NCBI RefSeq assembly: GCF_947179015.1
Contig: NZ_CAMXCM010000001.1
Coordinates: 917,387-981,386, forward strand
Source: Commensalibacter communis
GTDB taxonomy: Bacteria; Pseudomonadota; Alphaproteobacteria; Acetobacterales; Acetobacteraceae
Direction: 5' to 3'
DNA: 64,000 nucleotides
The notes under the pieces are model-generated. The model was not told the DNA's origin. It saw only the letters and a program-made list of their open reading frames with translations, and did not search any database. This document shows positions 25,444-34,443 of this stretch, piece after piece. A program made the position numbers and the translations under genes. Position 1 is the stretch's first letter, and each line of letters begins with the position of its first letter.

Positions 25444-28380
25444 TTAAGCTAACGTAAAGCGACCTGTATCTCGCCAATATCCTTCGACATTTTGCATGGT
25501 TTGCAATCGTAAGGATAAAATTCGAGGCGGATATTGTTCACCCTTTTGGTCTGTTACTTCTGCAATTTTAAATTGCTCTCTACCTGAATAATCATTTTGT
25601 GCTTGTTCTTTGTCAAAATCGATATCTTGTCGCACAATCTTAACGGTCAGAGGTAAAGATACTTTATTAAACCCAGGGAAATTACCAAATTCTAGTGTAT
25701 ATAAAGGAGACGCTGGCCAGCGTTCTATGCCCAGCTGTCTGAAACCAATACGGGTAGTATTTTCAAAATCGTTAATTGTAAAGCCCACATCTTCAGAGGC
25801 TTGACCTTCTAAATCAATATTTGAAAGCCATACATTTTTATTACGCAATTGACCATTTTTTTCTAAACGTCCAATAAAGCGCGCTGTGGAATACATTTTC
25901 AAATCTCGCGCTCTAAGGACAAAATTTTGTAACTTTCCCTCTGCTTGTAAACAAAGTGAAGCCCCCACAACAACCGTTGTCTTGGGGTCGCTAATTCTGT
26001 TCCTTGCGTCACGAAAAGCATAATAAGCACCCACACGGTAATGATACATACCAACAATACGATGCGGGGGCACAGGCATAGCAGCTTTAATCATATCAAC
26101 AACACGTCTGAACCGTGATGGTCGTCCTGAAACTAACAAAACATCACAATTATACGACCAAATCGCTTCACATAAATTCGATATAACTTCACCCATAACG
26201 TGCGATATCGACGCCTCAATATGTTGAACTTTAATTGCAATTTTTACATCAGAAATATTGAAATTGAGAGCACCTGCTAATTCTGCTTGGCGATGAATAT
26301 AACTGGCAGAGCGATTAATCGTTTCTTTATCCTGCCCAAGAACCTCCCTGACATAAAAAGGCGTTAACCCTTCTATACTACGATCGGTCATTGCTTCATA
26401 TTCTTTTAAAACAGCAATAGCGATAGGTTCTAAAATAGTACTAACAAATAATTTTCTTAAATGACGCTCTTGTTCAGATTGTCCACCCCAATCTTGACCA
26501 ATCATTCGGCTTAATAATGCCTGCGTATCCTGAACCCCTGCTTGTTGTAATGCCTCTGCTAAAGGAGGCAAAACCACATGAGTAATTAAATGTTCTAATA
26601 TATCATCCCCAGCAACTTTGAAGCTCTCTCTAAATTCTTGCTTAGGGCAAATGGTTTCTCCAGAAGGAACAGTATAAGAGCTAATCATTAAATCAGTCGT
26701 GCCACCACCAATATCTAAACTAGCTACTCTGATGGAGGGTTCAAGCTGTTCATTTCGATCTGCATTAGGGCGTAACCGACCATGTAACCGCATAAATTCA
26801 TCCACATTCCCACCTAAACGTTCTGTGATCTCATTATAAAGCCAGACAATTTGCGTAGCCGTTGCCTCGTCCAAACGACATTGTAGTTGTGGACGCGTAT
26901 TCCATGAAAGACCAAGCATTTTCCAGCATAAATCAATGGCTGCCTTGGTTCTGTTTTGTAATATCTTTTGTTCGGCTACGGGCATCCCAGGGGGCATAGT
27001 CAACACAATAGATCGTAACCTGCGCATCAATGTTTTATCTTGGCGCTGTTCTCTATTTTGAGGAGAATTCATTTGCAAACGGGCTTGCATCAAGATTTCG
27101 ACAAACATAAACGTAAATAAAGAACTGCGAGAGAAATTTGGTTGAGTAGCAATATTCTGCCCTGATGCTCGTTCTTCATCGGATAAGACACGCCCTTCAG
27201 GTGAAATCATTGCCATAAACGCCCCATTGACAGGTGGATCAATAATCCGCCCACCATCACTGATTGAACGGCTGTTATATCGCCAGCTTTGTAACGATAA
27301 ACGGCTGTCCCATATATACCGCTTAGGAGAAGAAAGCCCAGTTAACCCTTCATTTCCAATACGCATCCCTGCTAAATGAGCCGCTTCAAATCCAACTCGG
27401 ACAGGGCTTGGCCAAAAAAATGCTTTTGTTCTGCCTGAACGACGGGAAAGCAAATCATTACCAAAATTTGCCTTAGCAAACTCAATGCAACTTGGGAAAG
27501 GTTGATCATATTCTAAATAAGGTCGTGATAAATCCCTCAAGGTCAGAGGGTAACTATTAGAAAAATTTAGGTCTTGCCCTAAATGATCTTCAATTAAAAT
27601 ACCACAACTGCGTGAGTTCCCTAGATCTAGAACCAAATCAACTTCTACAACATTTTGGATATTCTTTTCTGTATTGCCATCTAGCAAATGAATAGTTGGC
27701 ATATTCTGGATAATTTGTAAAATCTGTAAAAAAGTTTGATAAACAGCATAATGCCAACAATAATATGGACGATCTGCGAATGATTTTTGCGCAGCTTTTT
27801 CCTGAGCTTCTTGTTGAACCTTTAACAGCCAATCGCCAACCCAAGCCTCATTTAAAAACCAAGCGATTTCTTGTAACGAAGAAACAAACTTGAAATGATC
27901 TTGTCGTTGGCTATCTTCAAAAGTTGGTGCATTATACACACCATCTTCATGTAGTTCCTCTAAACTAGTATCAAAAACCAAATCAAGACGTATTTCACCC
28001 TCTTCAAGCTCTGCAAAGCGACCACGCACCCAGTTTCCAGGCCCTTTACGGAACAATTTATCCCCACCTTGTTCAGCAGAAAGTAATGCGAAAAAAGGTA
28101 AAGGAAGCCATTGTTTTTGTAAGAGTTGAACAACAGATTTCCAAGAAACATCATAAATCTGATCTTCTGGAGGAACACGACCTGTCAAGGGATCTTTAAT
28201 AACTCCAGTTTCTGTATCTTCTTGCAAAGCATGTAATATATAGCGTGGGCTACCATCTTCGTATTCACCGTTACGTTCTTCCCAAAACCAACATCGAATA
28301 TTCTTGATCTGTTCAGTTGAAAATAATACGGGCCAAAATTGCAATCCACTCTCGGGTATTAACGTGATGGTACGGTTCAT
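25444..28380 (-). CDS. srfB: SrfB-like actin/Hsp70-fold ATPase
   Basis: A 978-residue cytosolic protein matching the SrfB family. An N-terminal domain (about 1-240) is followed by an actin/Hsp70-type ATPase core: phosphate-1 motif LVLDLGNSRSCG (about 249-260), phosphate-2 motif ASLDIGGGTTDLM (about 554-566) and an adenosine-type motif LLVSGRPSRFRRVV further on. The C-terminal part (about 860-978) looks beta-rich. It is the first gene of the minus-strand operon; the roughly 240 bases upstream, shared with a divergent MFS gene, must hold the promoter. SrfB and SrfC are found as neighbours in other proteobacteria, but no mechanism is established. Confidence 0.88.
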   Translation of the reverse strand: MNRTITLIPESGLQFWPVLFSTEQIKNIRCWFWEERNGEYEDGSPRYILHALQEDTETGVIKDPLTGRVPPEDQIYDVSWKSVVQLLQKQWLPLPFFALLSAEQGGDKLFRKGPGNWVRGRFAELEEGEIRLDLVFDTSLEELHEDGVYNAPTFEDSQRQDHFKFVSSLQEIAWFLNEAWVGDWLLKVQQEAQEKAAQKSFADRPYYCWHYAVYQTFLQILQIIQNMPTIHLLDGNTEKNIQNVVEVDLVLDLGNSRSCGILIEDHLGQDLNFSNSYPLTLRDLSRPYLEYDQPFPSCIEFAKANFGNDLLSRRSGRTKAFFWPSPVRVGFEAAHLAGMRIGNEGLTGLSSPKRYIWDSRLSLQSWRYNSRSISDGGRIIDPPVNGAFMAMISPEGRVLSDEERASGQNIATQPNFSRSSLFTFMFVEILMQARLQMNSPQNREQRQDKTLMRRLRSIVLTMPPGMPVAEQKILQNRTKAAIDLCWKMLGLSWNTRPQLQCRLDEATATQIVWLYNEITERLGGNVDEFMRLHGRLRPNADRNEQLEPSIRVASLDIGGGTTDLMISSYTVPSGETICPKQEFRESFKVAGDDILEHLITHVVLPPLAEALQQAGVQDTQALLSRMIGQDWGGQSEQERHLRKLFVSTILEPIAIAVLKEYEAMTDRSIEGLTPFYVREVLGQDKETINRSASYIHRQAELAGALNFNISDVKIAIKVQHIEASISHVMGEVISNLCEAIWSYNCDVLLVSGRPSRFRRVVDMIKAAMPVPPHRIVGMYHYRVGAYYAFRDARNRISDPKTTVVVGASLCLQAEGKLQNFVLRARDLKMYSTARFIGRLEKNGQLRNKNVWLSNIDLEGQASEDVGFTINDFENTTRIGFRQLGIERWPASPLYTLEFGNFPGFNKVSLPLTVKIVRQDIDFDKEQAQNDYSGREQFKIAEVTDQKGEQYPPRILSLRLQTMQNVEGYWRDTGRFTLA

Positions 28381-28621
28381 ACGCTGTTTACTCTTCTACC
28401 ATTAATTAACAAATCATTTGTAAGTTACTATGAGCCAAGCGGCAAATAATATCAATTTATAACATGAATTATGCTTCATTTTTAACAACACAAACATCTA
28501 TTTTGAGCTATAATAGCTTTTTTTTTGCAATAAAATGCATATAAAAGCCATAAATTATATTTATAGACACTTGAATTAATCGTCTGAATTCAAATCAACA
28601 AACGAATATTTTTACATACTC

Positions 28622-29992
28622 ATGAACGCTGTTAATCAAGATAAACAAAAGACCTTGTTACCAATTGTTGCCGCCATTGCTTTTTTTATGGCGTCATTAG
28701 ATACAACTTCTGTTAACACGATTATACCGTATTTATCGACCATCTTTCATTCGCCATTAGCAACAACCAAAAATATTATTATATTTTATATGATTGCGAA
28801 TTCTTTGTTCATTCCTTTGACGGGCGTTCTGTGTCAAAAATATAGCTGTCGGACGATTTTTTGTATTGCTTTGTTCATCTTTACCCTTGGCTCCTTACTT
28901 TGTGGAATATCAAACACCATGAATGAGCTTTTGGCTGCCAGAATTATACAGGGAATGGGTGGAGCATTAATGCTGCCTGTTGGGCGATTGGCGGTTATAC
29001 AAACTTTTCCCAAAGATCAGTTAATCAAAGCATTAAGTATGGTAACAATCCCTGGATTGATGGGGCCATTAATAGGTCCTATTGTTGGCGGTATTATTGC
29101 TTCTTATTTGAATTGGTCGGTCATTTTCTTTATTAATATTCCATTTGGAATTGCTGGTATTTATTTCGCATTGAAACATTTTCCAACTCAAAATGACAAA
29201 AATGTCCGGATTGATATATGGGGATATTTTATTTTTGCAGCTGGGATTGCGTTGGTCACTTATGCACTCAGCTTATATAGTGAAACAACAGCCTATACGC
29301 TCCCCACGATTATTTTTTGTGTTGGATTAGTATTACTTGGTGCTTATTGGATTAGATCTTTGTATCATGATTATCCTTTATTCAGCCCAAAATTATTTAA
29401 AATTAAAAGTTTTTCCATTGGCATTTTAGGAAATTTGGTTGCTCGCCTAGGATGTGGTGCCGTGCCCTTTATGATTCCTTTGATGTTACAAAGATTATTG
29501 GGTTTATCACCCGTTGCTTGTGGTGTTGCAATGTTACCCTTGGCAATATCTGCCATGGTTGCAAAACCTTTTGTTTCAAAATCGATCAAATTAATGGGCT
29601 ATCGTAATTTTCTATTTATAAATACCCTTGCCTTAAGTGCTTCATATGTTTCTTATTGTCTGATTAATGAACATTCTGGATGGGTTTTAATCTCTGTTTT
29701 AATGTTCATCACAGGGTTTGTAAATTCAATGCAGTTTACTGCAATGAATACCGTCACTGTATTAGATCTATCCCCTAAAAGACAACCTGCAGGCAGCTGT
29801 TTATTATCAACCGTTATGCAAGTTTCAATGGCTTCTGGCGTTGCGATTTCTGCTATTCTATTAACTTTGGATGAGACAGTTCATCTTCATGCTTTGCCTG
29901 CTACTCATTTTCATTTTACGTGGCTATATCTTGGAATCATTACGGTTATTAGTGCCTTTATTTTTGTTTTATTACCTAATAAAAGAATTTAG
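28622..29992 (+). CDS. MFS drug-efflux-type transporter (DHA2-like)
   Basis: A 456-residue inner-membrane protein with about 13-14 hydrophobic segments. Motifs: FFMASLDTTSVNTIIPYL in the first segment (motif D1 of the DHA2 family), RIIQGMGGALMLPVGRL (motif B, proton coupling), and GPLIGPIVGGIIASYLNW (motif C, typical of antiporters). This places it with EmrB/QacA-like efflux pumps that expel drugs or acids in exchange for protons. No membrane-fusion (EmrA) gene is adjacent, so it probably works alone. It is divergent from srfB; a DUF4184 gene follows after 8 bases and may be co-transcribed. Confidence 0.88.
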   Translation: MNAVNQDKQKTLLPIVAAIAFFMASLDTTSVNTIIPYLSTIFHSPLATTKNIIIFYMIANSLFIPLTGVLCQKYSCRTIFCIALFIFTLGSLLCGISNTMNELLAARIIQGMGGALMLPVGRLAVIQTFPKDQLIKALSMVTIPGLMGPLIGPIVGGIIASYLNWSVIFFINIPFGIAGIYFALKHFPTQNDKNVRIDIWGYFIFAAGIALVTYALSLYSETTAYTLPTIIFCVGLVLLGAYWIRSLYHDYPLFSPKLFKIKSFSIGILGNLVARLGCGAVPFMIPLMLQRLLGLSPVACGVAMLPLAISAMVAKPFVSKSIKLMGYRNFLFINTLALSASYVSYCLINEHSGWVLISVLMFITGFVNSMQFTAMNTVTVLDLSPKRQPAGSCLLSTVMQVSMASGVAISAILLTLDETVHLHALPATHFHFTWLYLGIITVISAFIFVLLPNKRI

Positions 29993-30000
29993 ATCGCATC

Positions 30001-30750
30001 ATGCCTTGGACATTTTCCCATCCAGCCGTTGTTTTTCCAATCAAACAATCTAAAATAGGAAAATTCCTTAATTTACCAGCGTTGATAATTGGCAGCATAT
30101 TCCCTGACCTTTTTTACTCTGTTGGTTTATTCAAACTGGCTACGAAAGCTCATCATATTATCGGCTGGTTTTATACGGCATTTCCATTATGTGTCTTACT
30201 TTTTATTATACTTTCGATATTTTCAACTAATTTGAACAAAATACTTCCCATAACTATAGAACCATGTAAACAATGGGGTCGTTCAAATTGTCTTATCATT
30301 ATTTTTTCTTTATTTATTGGTGCCGTTACACACATAGTTTGGGATGGGTTTACCCATGAAACAGGAAACTTTGTTAAAAATATTCATTTCTTACAATATA
30401 ATCTGATTGAGACGATCTCAAATAGGCAAGAACTACGAATATATAAATTCTTACAATATGCTGGTTCGGTTTTAGGATTGTTATATCTTTGTTTAAAATA
30501 CACACAATATCAAAAAAAGTTAAATCCTGATGAGCAAAAACAAAATATTATCAAACTGTATCAGCTTTGTAAGTTAGCCATACTTTCAATTGGAATAAGC
30601 CTCCCTTTTGCATATTTTCTTACTCGACAATACAAAATTTTTAATATCAATAAATTTATCTTTAATGAGTTAAGAATTGCTGAATTAGTTTTCTTTGCAT
30701 TCATCTTTATAATCGCTTTATGGATTAAGTATCGTAAGAATGAAACCTGA
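30001..30750 (+). CDS. DUF4184 family membrane protein
   Basis: A 249-residue membrane protein with about six hydrophobic segments. The N-terminus MPWTFSHPAVVFPI with SIFPDLFY shortly after is the hallmark of the DUF4184 family, which resembles metal-dependent phospholipase-like or YdjM-type membrane hydrolases through conserved His/Asp residues (HP, PD, and later VWDGFTHETG). No function is established. It starts 8 bases after the MFS stop and ends 3 bases from the convergent aspartic protease stop. Confidence 0.75.
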   Translation: MPWTFSHPAVVFPIKQSKIGKFLNLPALIIGSIFPDLFYSVGLFKLATKAHHIIGWFYTAFPLCVLLFIILSIFSTNLNKILPITIEPCKQWGRSNCLIIIFSLFIGAVTHIVWDGFTHETGNFVKNIHFLQYNLIETISNRQELRIYKFLQYAGSVLGLLYLCLKYTQYQKKLNPDEQKQNIIKLYQLCKLAILSIGISLPFAYFLTRQYKIFNINKFIFNELRIAELVFFAFIFIIALWIKYRKNET

Positions 30751-30753
30751 TAC

Positions 30754-31695
30754 TTATTTTTTTTTATCCGCTGGGTTATTCATAAAGTATAATTTTTGAC
30801 GAGAATAAGATACCCAAACATGACGAGATGCGAACCAATCTGATCCGATCAGCATATTCATTGAATCATAAAGCTGGGAAACGGTTAAGATTGGATTATG
30901 CTCTATATCTTGCCCCAACTGAAATGTTTTGAATTTATGCCAATAATAGCGAGAGCTGCGCATATCGACACCACTGGCTATTCCACCAGGATCTTTGGTT
31001 AAAACATGATAAGGCACACCGATTTTTATGGCTGTTTCAAACGAAACAATTCGGGAACGCGCGCCACTATCTAATAATGCCACCAACGGTTTACCATCCA
31101 CTTTAACCGTAACAAAAGGACGATGACCTATCATTTTCAATGCTACTGATTGCATTTCATCGCCCCAAAAAGGAGGCACGTGACACAGCATAGAATTAGA
31201 TTCGATATGCCAAAAAGACAATATTCCTGATTTGATATTAAAATCCAAATCAAAATGGGACAATATATCCCCACCAATTAACCCTATCACTGGAATATCT
31301 AGCTTTGGATAAGTTGGTAAATTTCCCAAAGGTACAGACAAAGGCCCAATCGTTAATTGTCCCAATTTCATTTGCCGAATAAACACATTTTTGACAAGCT
31401 CTTGCCCACCTCTTGGACCTTGAACAACCGTTTGACGATTAGGATCAATGGGCAGGTTTAATAATTTTGCCCCTTCTGGAAAGATTAAGCTGCCCTCTGA
31501 CCCAGTATCCACCACCATATTAAATGGATGTCCATTAATGCTGACGGTAACCAATAAAAAACCACCAACATCTTTTAAAGATGCTTGTCCCAGTTTTTCA
31601 TAATCACACGAAGTTTGAGCTTGCACATCATTGGAGGCTGCACTGTGTAACAAAATAAAAAGGCTAAAAAAACAAAATATTAGCGTTTTTTTCAT
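30754..31695 (-). CDS. Exported two-domain retropepsin-like aspartic protease
   Basis: A 313-residue protein with a signal peptide (MKKTLIFCFFSLFILLHSAA). Two aspartic protease active-site motifs are present in one chain: MVVDTGSEGSLI near residue 67 and ALLDSGARSRIV near 215, each followed by a hydrophobic-Gly segment (PVIGLIGGDIL, MNMLIGSDWF). Most bacterial retropepsin-like proteins have one such motif and must dimerise; this one could form a complete active site alone, as pepsins do. The start at 31695 lies 1 base after the xerC stop with AGGATAA upstream; the longer frame begins inside xerC. It is probably periplasmic. Substrates are unknown. Confidence 0.8.
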   Translation of the reverse strand: MKKTLIFCFFSLFILLHSAASNDVQAQTSCDYEKLGQASLKDVGGFLLVTVSINGHPFNMVVDTGSEGSLIFPEGAKLLNLPIDPNRQTVVQGPRGGQELVKNVFIRQMKLGQLTIGPLSVPLGNLPTYPKLDIPVIGLIGGDILSHFDLDFNIKSGILSFWHIESNSMLCHVPPFWGDEMQSVALKMIGHRPFVTVKVDGKPLVALLDSGARSRIVSFETAIKIGVPYHVLTKDPGGIASGVDMRSSRYYWHKFKTFQLGQDIEHNPILTVSQLYDSMNMLIGSDWFASRHVWVSYSRQKLYFMNNPADKKK

Positions 31696-31696
31696 A

Positions 31697-32674
31697 TTAT
31701 TTATCCTGACGTGCACGGGGATGCGCATTTTCCCATATTTTTAACAAATGTGCCTCATCCATCAATGTGTATTTCTGTGTTGTTGAAAGGCTTACATGCC
31801 CCAGTAATGTTTGGATAGTCCTTAAATCTCCGCCATTTTGCATAATGTGCGTGGCAAAAGAATGGCGTAAAGCATGAGGTGTTGCCAGATCAGATAATCC
31901 CATCATACGACGATATTCTCGCATTGTTTTTTGTGCAATCGAAGGATTTAATCGTTTGCCACGTAATCCAATGAAAACAGGATTTTTTCCTTCTGAAATG
32001 CCAGGATATTGTTTTTTCCATTGCATTAGTGCTTCTGCAACCATCGGTAAAATTGGGATCAGGCGCTCTTTGTTTCCTTTACCGGTAACTCGTAATACGC
32101 CCCCTTCTTCATCCAGCCTTGAATGATGTAAATCTATCCAATCCAGCCCTAATGCTTCTGATAACCGCAAACCACAACCATACAGTAACGTAAATAAAGC
32201 AATGTCTCTGCCTTGAGCAATCGGCGATTGATCGACAATCGCAATATCTTTGGATAGTGCCATTGCCTCTTCTTGCGATAAAGGATGAGGCAAAATCTGT
32301 TTCGTTTTTGGCGTACTAAGTAATGTTGCAGCACTATTTTCAACTTGGTGATAAAGCGCTAGATAACGATAAAACGACTTAAGAGCCGACAAACGGCGAC
32401 GACGTGTGCGAATAGCGGCATCTTGCGTATGGCGACCATGTCCTAATCGTGGGTTATTTGACGCTTTGTCATTTTCATCAGCTAACCAAGAACGCAAATC
32501 TTTGTGACTTATGATCGATAAAGTATCTTTGGTAGGCTCTTCACCAACATGCTGTGTTAGAAAACCCAAAAATCGTGTTAGATCTTGTTGATATGCTATC
32601 AAGCTGTGTTCCGAAGCTCTGCGGCTATCTTTCATCCATCCTAAAAATTGTTGTAATAATTCAAAAGCCCGCAT
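31697..32674 (-). CDS. xerC: Site-specific tyrosine recombinase XerC
   Basis: A 325-residue recombinase that, with XerD, resolves chromosome dimers at dif. The N-terminal SAM-like core-binding domain (about 1-120) precedes the catalytic domain with Arg in GCGLRLSEALGL, Lys in VTGKGNKERLIPI, HALRHSF, the late His in LLGHVSLSTTQKY and the nucleophile Tyr in that last motif. Length fits Xer proteins, not phage integrases, and the neighbours (thiD, priA) are housekeeping genes, as in many alphaproteobacteria where xerC lies near priA. A protease gene follows after 1 base. Confidence 0.9.
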   Translation of the reverse strand: MRAFELLQQFLGWMKDSRRASEHSLIAYQQDLTRFLGFLTQHVGEEPTKDTLSIISHKDLRSWLADENDKASNNPRLGHGRHTQDAAIRTRRRRLSALKSFYRYLALYHQVENSAATLLSTPKTKQILPHPLSQEEAMALSKDIAIVDQSPIAQGRDIALFTLLYGCGLRLSEALGLDWIDLHHSRLDEEGGVLRVTGKGNKERLIPILPMVAEALMQWKKQYPGISEGKNPVFIGLRGKRLNPSIAQKTMREYRRMMGLSDLATPHALRHSFATHIMQNGGDLRTIQTLLGHVSLSTTQKYTLMDEAHLLKIWENAHPRARQDK

Positions 32675-32703
32675 TAACTTTACCCTGATCTACAATTGAT
32701 CTT

Positions 32704-33501
32704 TTACTTCCATAAATTACAAAAATGATGCAATGGACCATGCCCGTGACCAACAGATAATTGATGACTTGATTGCAACGCCTGTTCTAAAAATGCCTTA
32801 GCTTTTTCAACTGCCTTCGGAACAGTCATCGTGGGTAATAAGGCTGTAATTGCTGAAGATAACGTACATCCAGTTCCATGATCATTTTTCGTTATAATCC
32901 GTTCGCCAACGAATTCATAGGTTTCTTGTGAATTACATAATACATCACGACAAATATTACCCGTTAAATGACCGCCTTTTAACAAAACCCATCGCGGATT
33001 TAGTTGTAATATATTCTTTGCTTCTACTTCCATTTCATCCAAAGAAATCGGTTCTTTTTTATTCAATAAAACGCAAGCCTCTGGAATATTGGGGGTGACT
33101 ATCGTTACTTGAGGGAGCAAAATATCTCTGATCGCGGCAACAGCGGTTTCATCAATCAAAGGATCACCACTTTTCGCCACCATAACAGGATCCAAAACCA
33201 CGTTTTTAACATTATATTGTTTTAGCTTCGAGGCCACGACTTTAACAATGTCAGCATTTGCCAACATTCCGATTTTGACAGCATCTACAGCAATATCATC
33301 AAACACAGCATCAATTTGCTCCCCAACAAATTCTGCGTCCATTGTTCGATAAGACCTGACCCCTTGAGTATTTTGAGCAACGACGGCTGTAATCACAGAC
33401 ATTGCATAGGTTCCAAGTGCAGAAAAAGTTTTAATATCTGCTTGGATACCCGCCCCACCGCTGGGATCTGTACCTGCAATTGTCAAAATATTTTTAACCA
33501 T
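32704..33501 (-). CDS. thiD: Hydroxymethylpyrimidine/phosphomethylpyrimidine kinase
   Basis: A 265-residue ribokinase-fold enzyme that phosphorylates HMP and HMP-phosphate in thiamine biosynthesis and salvage. Diagnostic segments: TIAGTDPSGGAGIQADIKTF near the N-terminus, AVVAQNTQGV, VLDPVMVAKSGDPL, and the anion-hole/ATP motif DHGTGCTLSSAI near 210. The ATG at 33501 is preferred; it follows TAGGGTTG, and the TTG codon just before it is a poorer start. Other thi genes are not in the window and no TPP riboswitch was recognised upstream, so its regulation is unclear. Confidence 0.93.
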   Translation of the reverse strand: MVKNILTIAGTDPSGGAGIQADIKTFSALGTYAMSVITAVVAQNTQGVRSYRTMDAEFVGEQIDAVFDDIAVDAVKIGMLANADIVKVVASKLKQYNVKNVVLDPVMVAKSGDPLIDETAVAAIRDILLPQVTIVTPNIPEACVLLNKKEPISLDEMEVEAKNILQLNPRWVLLKGGHLTGNICRDVLCNSQETYEFVGERIITKNDHGTGCTLSSAITALLPTMTVPKAVEKAKAFLEQALQSSHQLSVGHGHGPLHHFCNLWK

Positions 33502-33640
33502 CAACCCTATTCCCCTAGAATTATATTATTCATCTTTAACTAAATATTTGGTATAACTCAGAAATAACTTTTAATAAATTGCTTATCTTTTATACTTTAT
33601 AATTTAAATTGAGTATTGTCTTGATAATAAAGAGGCTTTG

Positions 33641-34324
33641 ATGACCTATTTCGCATTAGTTTTTCTTAAATTTATACTCGGCTTTATCATTGTCATTTGT
33701 TATTTCAATCTTTCGGGTAAGACTCAAATCTCTCAAATGTCACCGATTGATTTAATCGGAAATTTTATCCTCGGTGGTATTATAGGTGGCGTTATTTATA
33801 GCGATACAATACCTGTTTACACCTATGTATTAGTATTAATCATTGGCACTTTTTTAATGCATATATTAAACAAAGTCGCAAAAGAATTTGAAATGTTTCG
33901 ATCTTTTACATTGGGTGATCCTATAATTATCATCAAAAATGGTCAATTGATGATCGATACAATTAATAACAAACATAATAAAATTGATATTATTAACCTG
34001 TTATCCATTTTACATTCCAGAGGTATTGGCTCTATTCAAGAAATTCATTACGCCCAAGTTGAACCTAATGGACAATTGACCATTATTGAAAAAGACCAAC
34101 ACGAGCCTTCTATCGTCTTGATATTAAGAGGTGAAATACAACGTTTGCCCTTAGAATTATTTGATACGGATAATGATTTTATTGTGCACTTACTCGAAAA
34201 TAATGATCTGAAATTAGAAGAAGTCTTTATTGCGGAATATTATAGTCAAACAATTATTATTACACTCAACAGCAGAAAAAAAGTTACGGTTCCTGTAACG
34301 CTAAAACTAAAAGAATCAAATTAG
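33641..34324 (+). CDS. DUF421/YetF-family membrane protein
   Basis: A 227-residue protein: N-terminal membrane segments (about 1-75) followed by a small alpha/beta soluble domain. GKTQISQMSPIDLIGNFILG and the segment FTLGDPIIIIKNGQLMID are typical of DUF421 (YetF/YcaP/YrbG-like) proteins, which are common in Gram-negatives and spore-formers but of unclear role. The start at 33641 has AAGAGG upstream; the TTG one codon earlier is less likely. It is alone, between the thiD promoter region and priA. Confidence 0.8.
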   Translation: MTYFALVFLKFILGFIIVICYFNLSGKTQISQMSPIDLIGNFILGGIIGGVIYSDTIPVYTYVLVLIIGTFLMHILNKVAKEFEMFRSFTLGDPIIIIKNGQLMIDTINNKHNKIDIINLLSILHSRGIGSIQEIHYAQVEPNGQLTIIEKDQHEPSIVLILRGEIQRLPLELFDTDNDFIVHLLENNDLKLEEVFIAEYYSQTIIITLNSRKKVTVPVTLKLKESN

Positions 34325-34443
34325 ATATTTCACACTTTATGCCAAATCATATAATTTAAAATAATTCATAATCTTAAGTTTGCCACCCGACCATTTATCA
34401 GAGTATAAATGTAATTATATATCATTAAATCATTCTGAGTATT

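Noticed and set aside
25435-25477. Longer SrfC start overlapping srfB
   Set aside because: The ATG at 25435 has a good AAGGA at the right distance and leaves the srfB stop outside the gene; the added 14 residues look unlike coding sequence.
31697-32674. Tyrosine recombinase as a mobile-element integrase
   Set aside because: Length and motifs fit XerC, and thiD and priA flank it; no attachment repeats or cargo are near.
33502-33640. TPP riboswitch upstream of thiD or the DUF421 gene
   Set aside because: No THI-box core (CUGAGA / ACCUG with matching stems) could be found in this short AT-rich interval.
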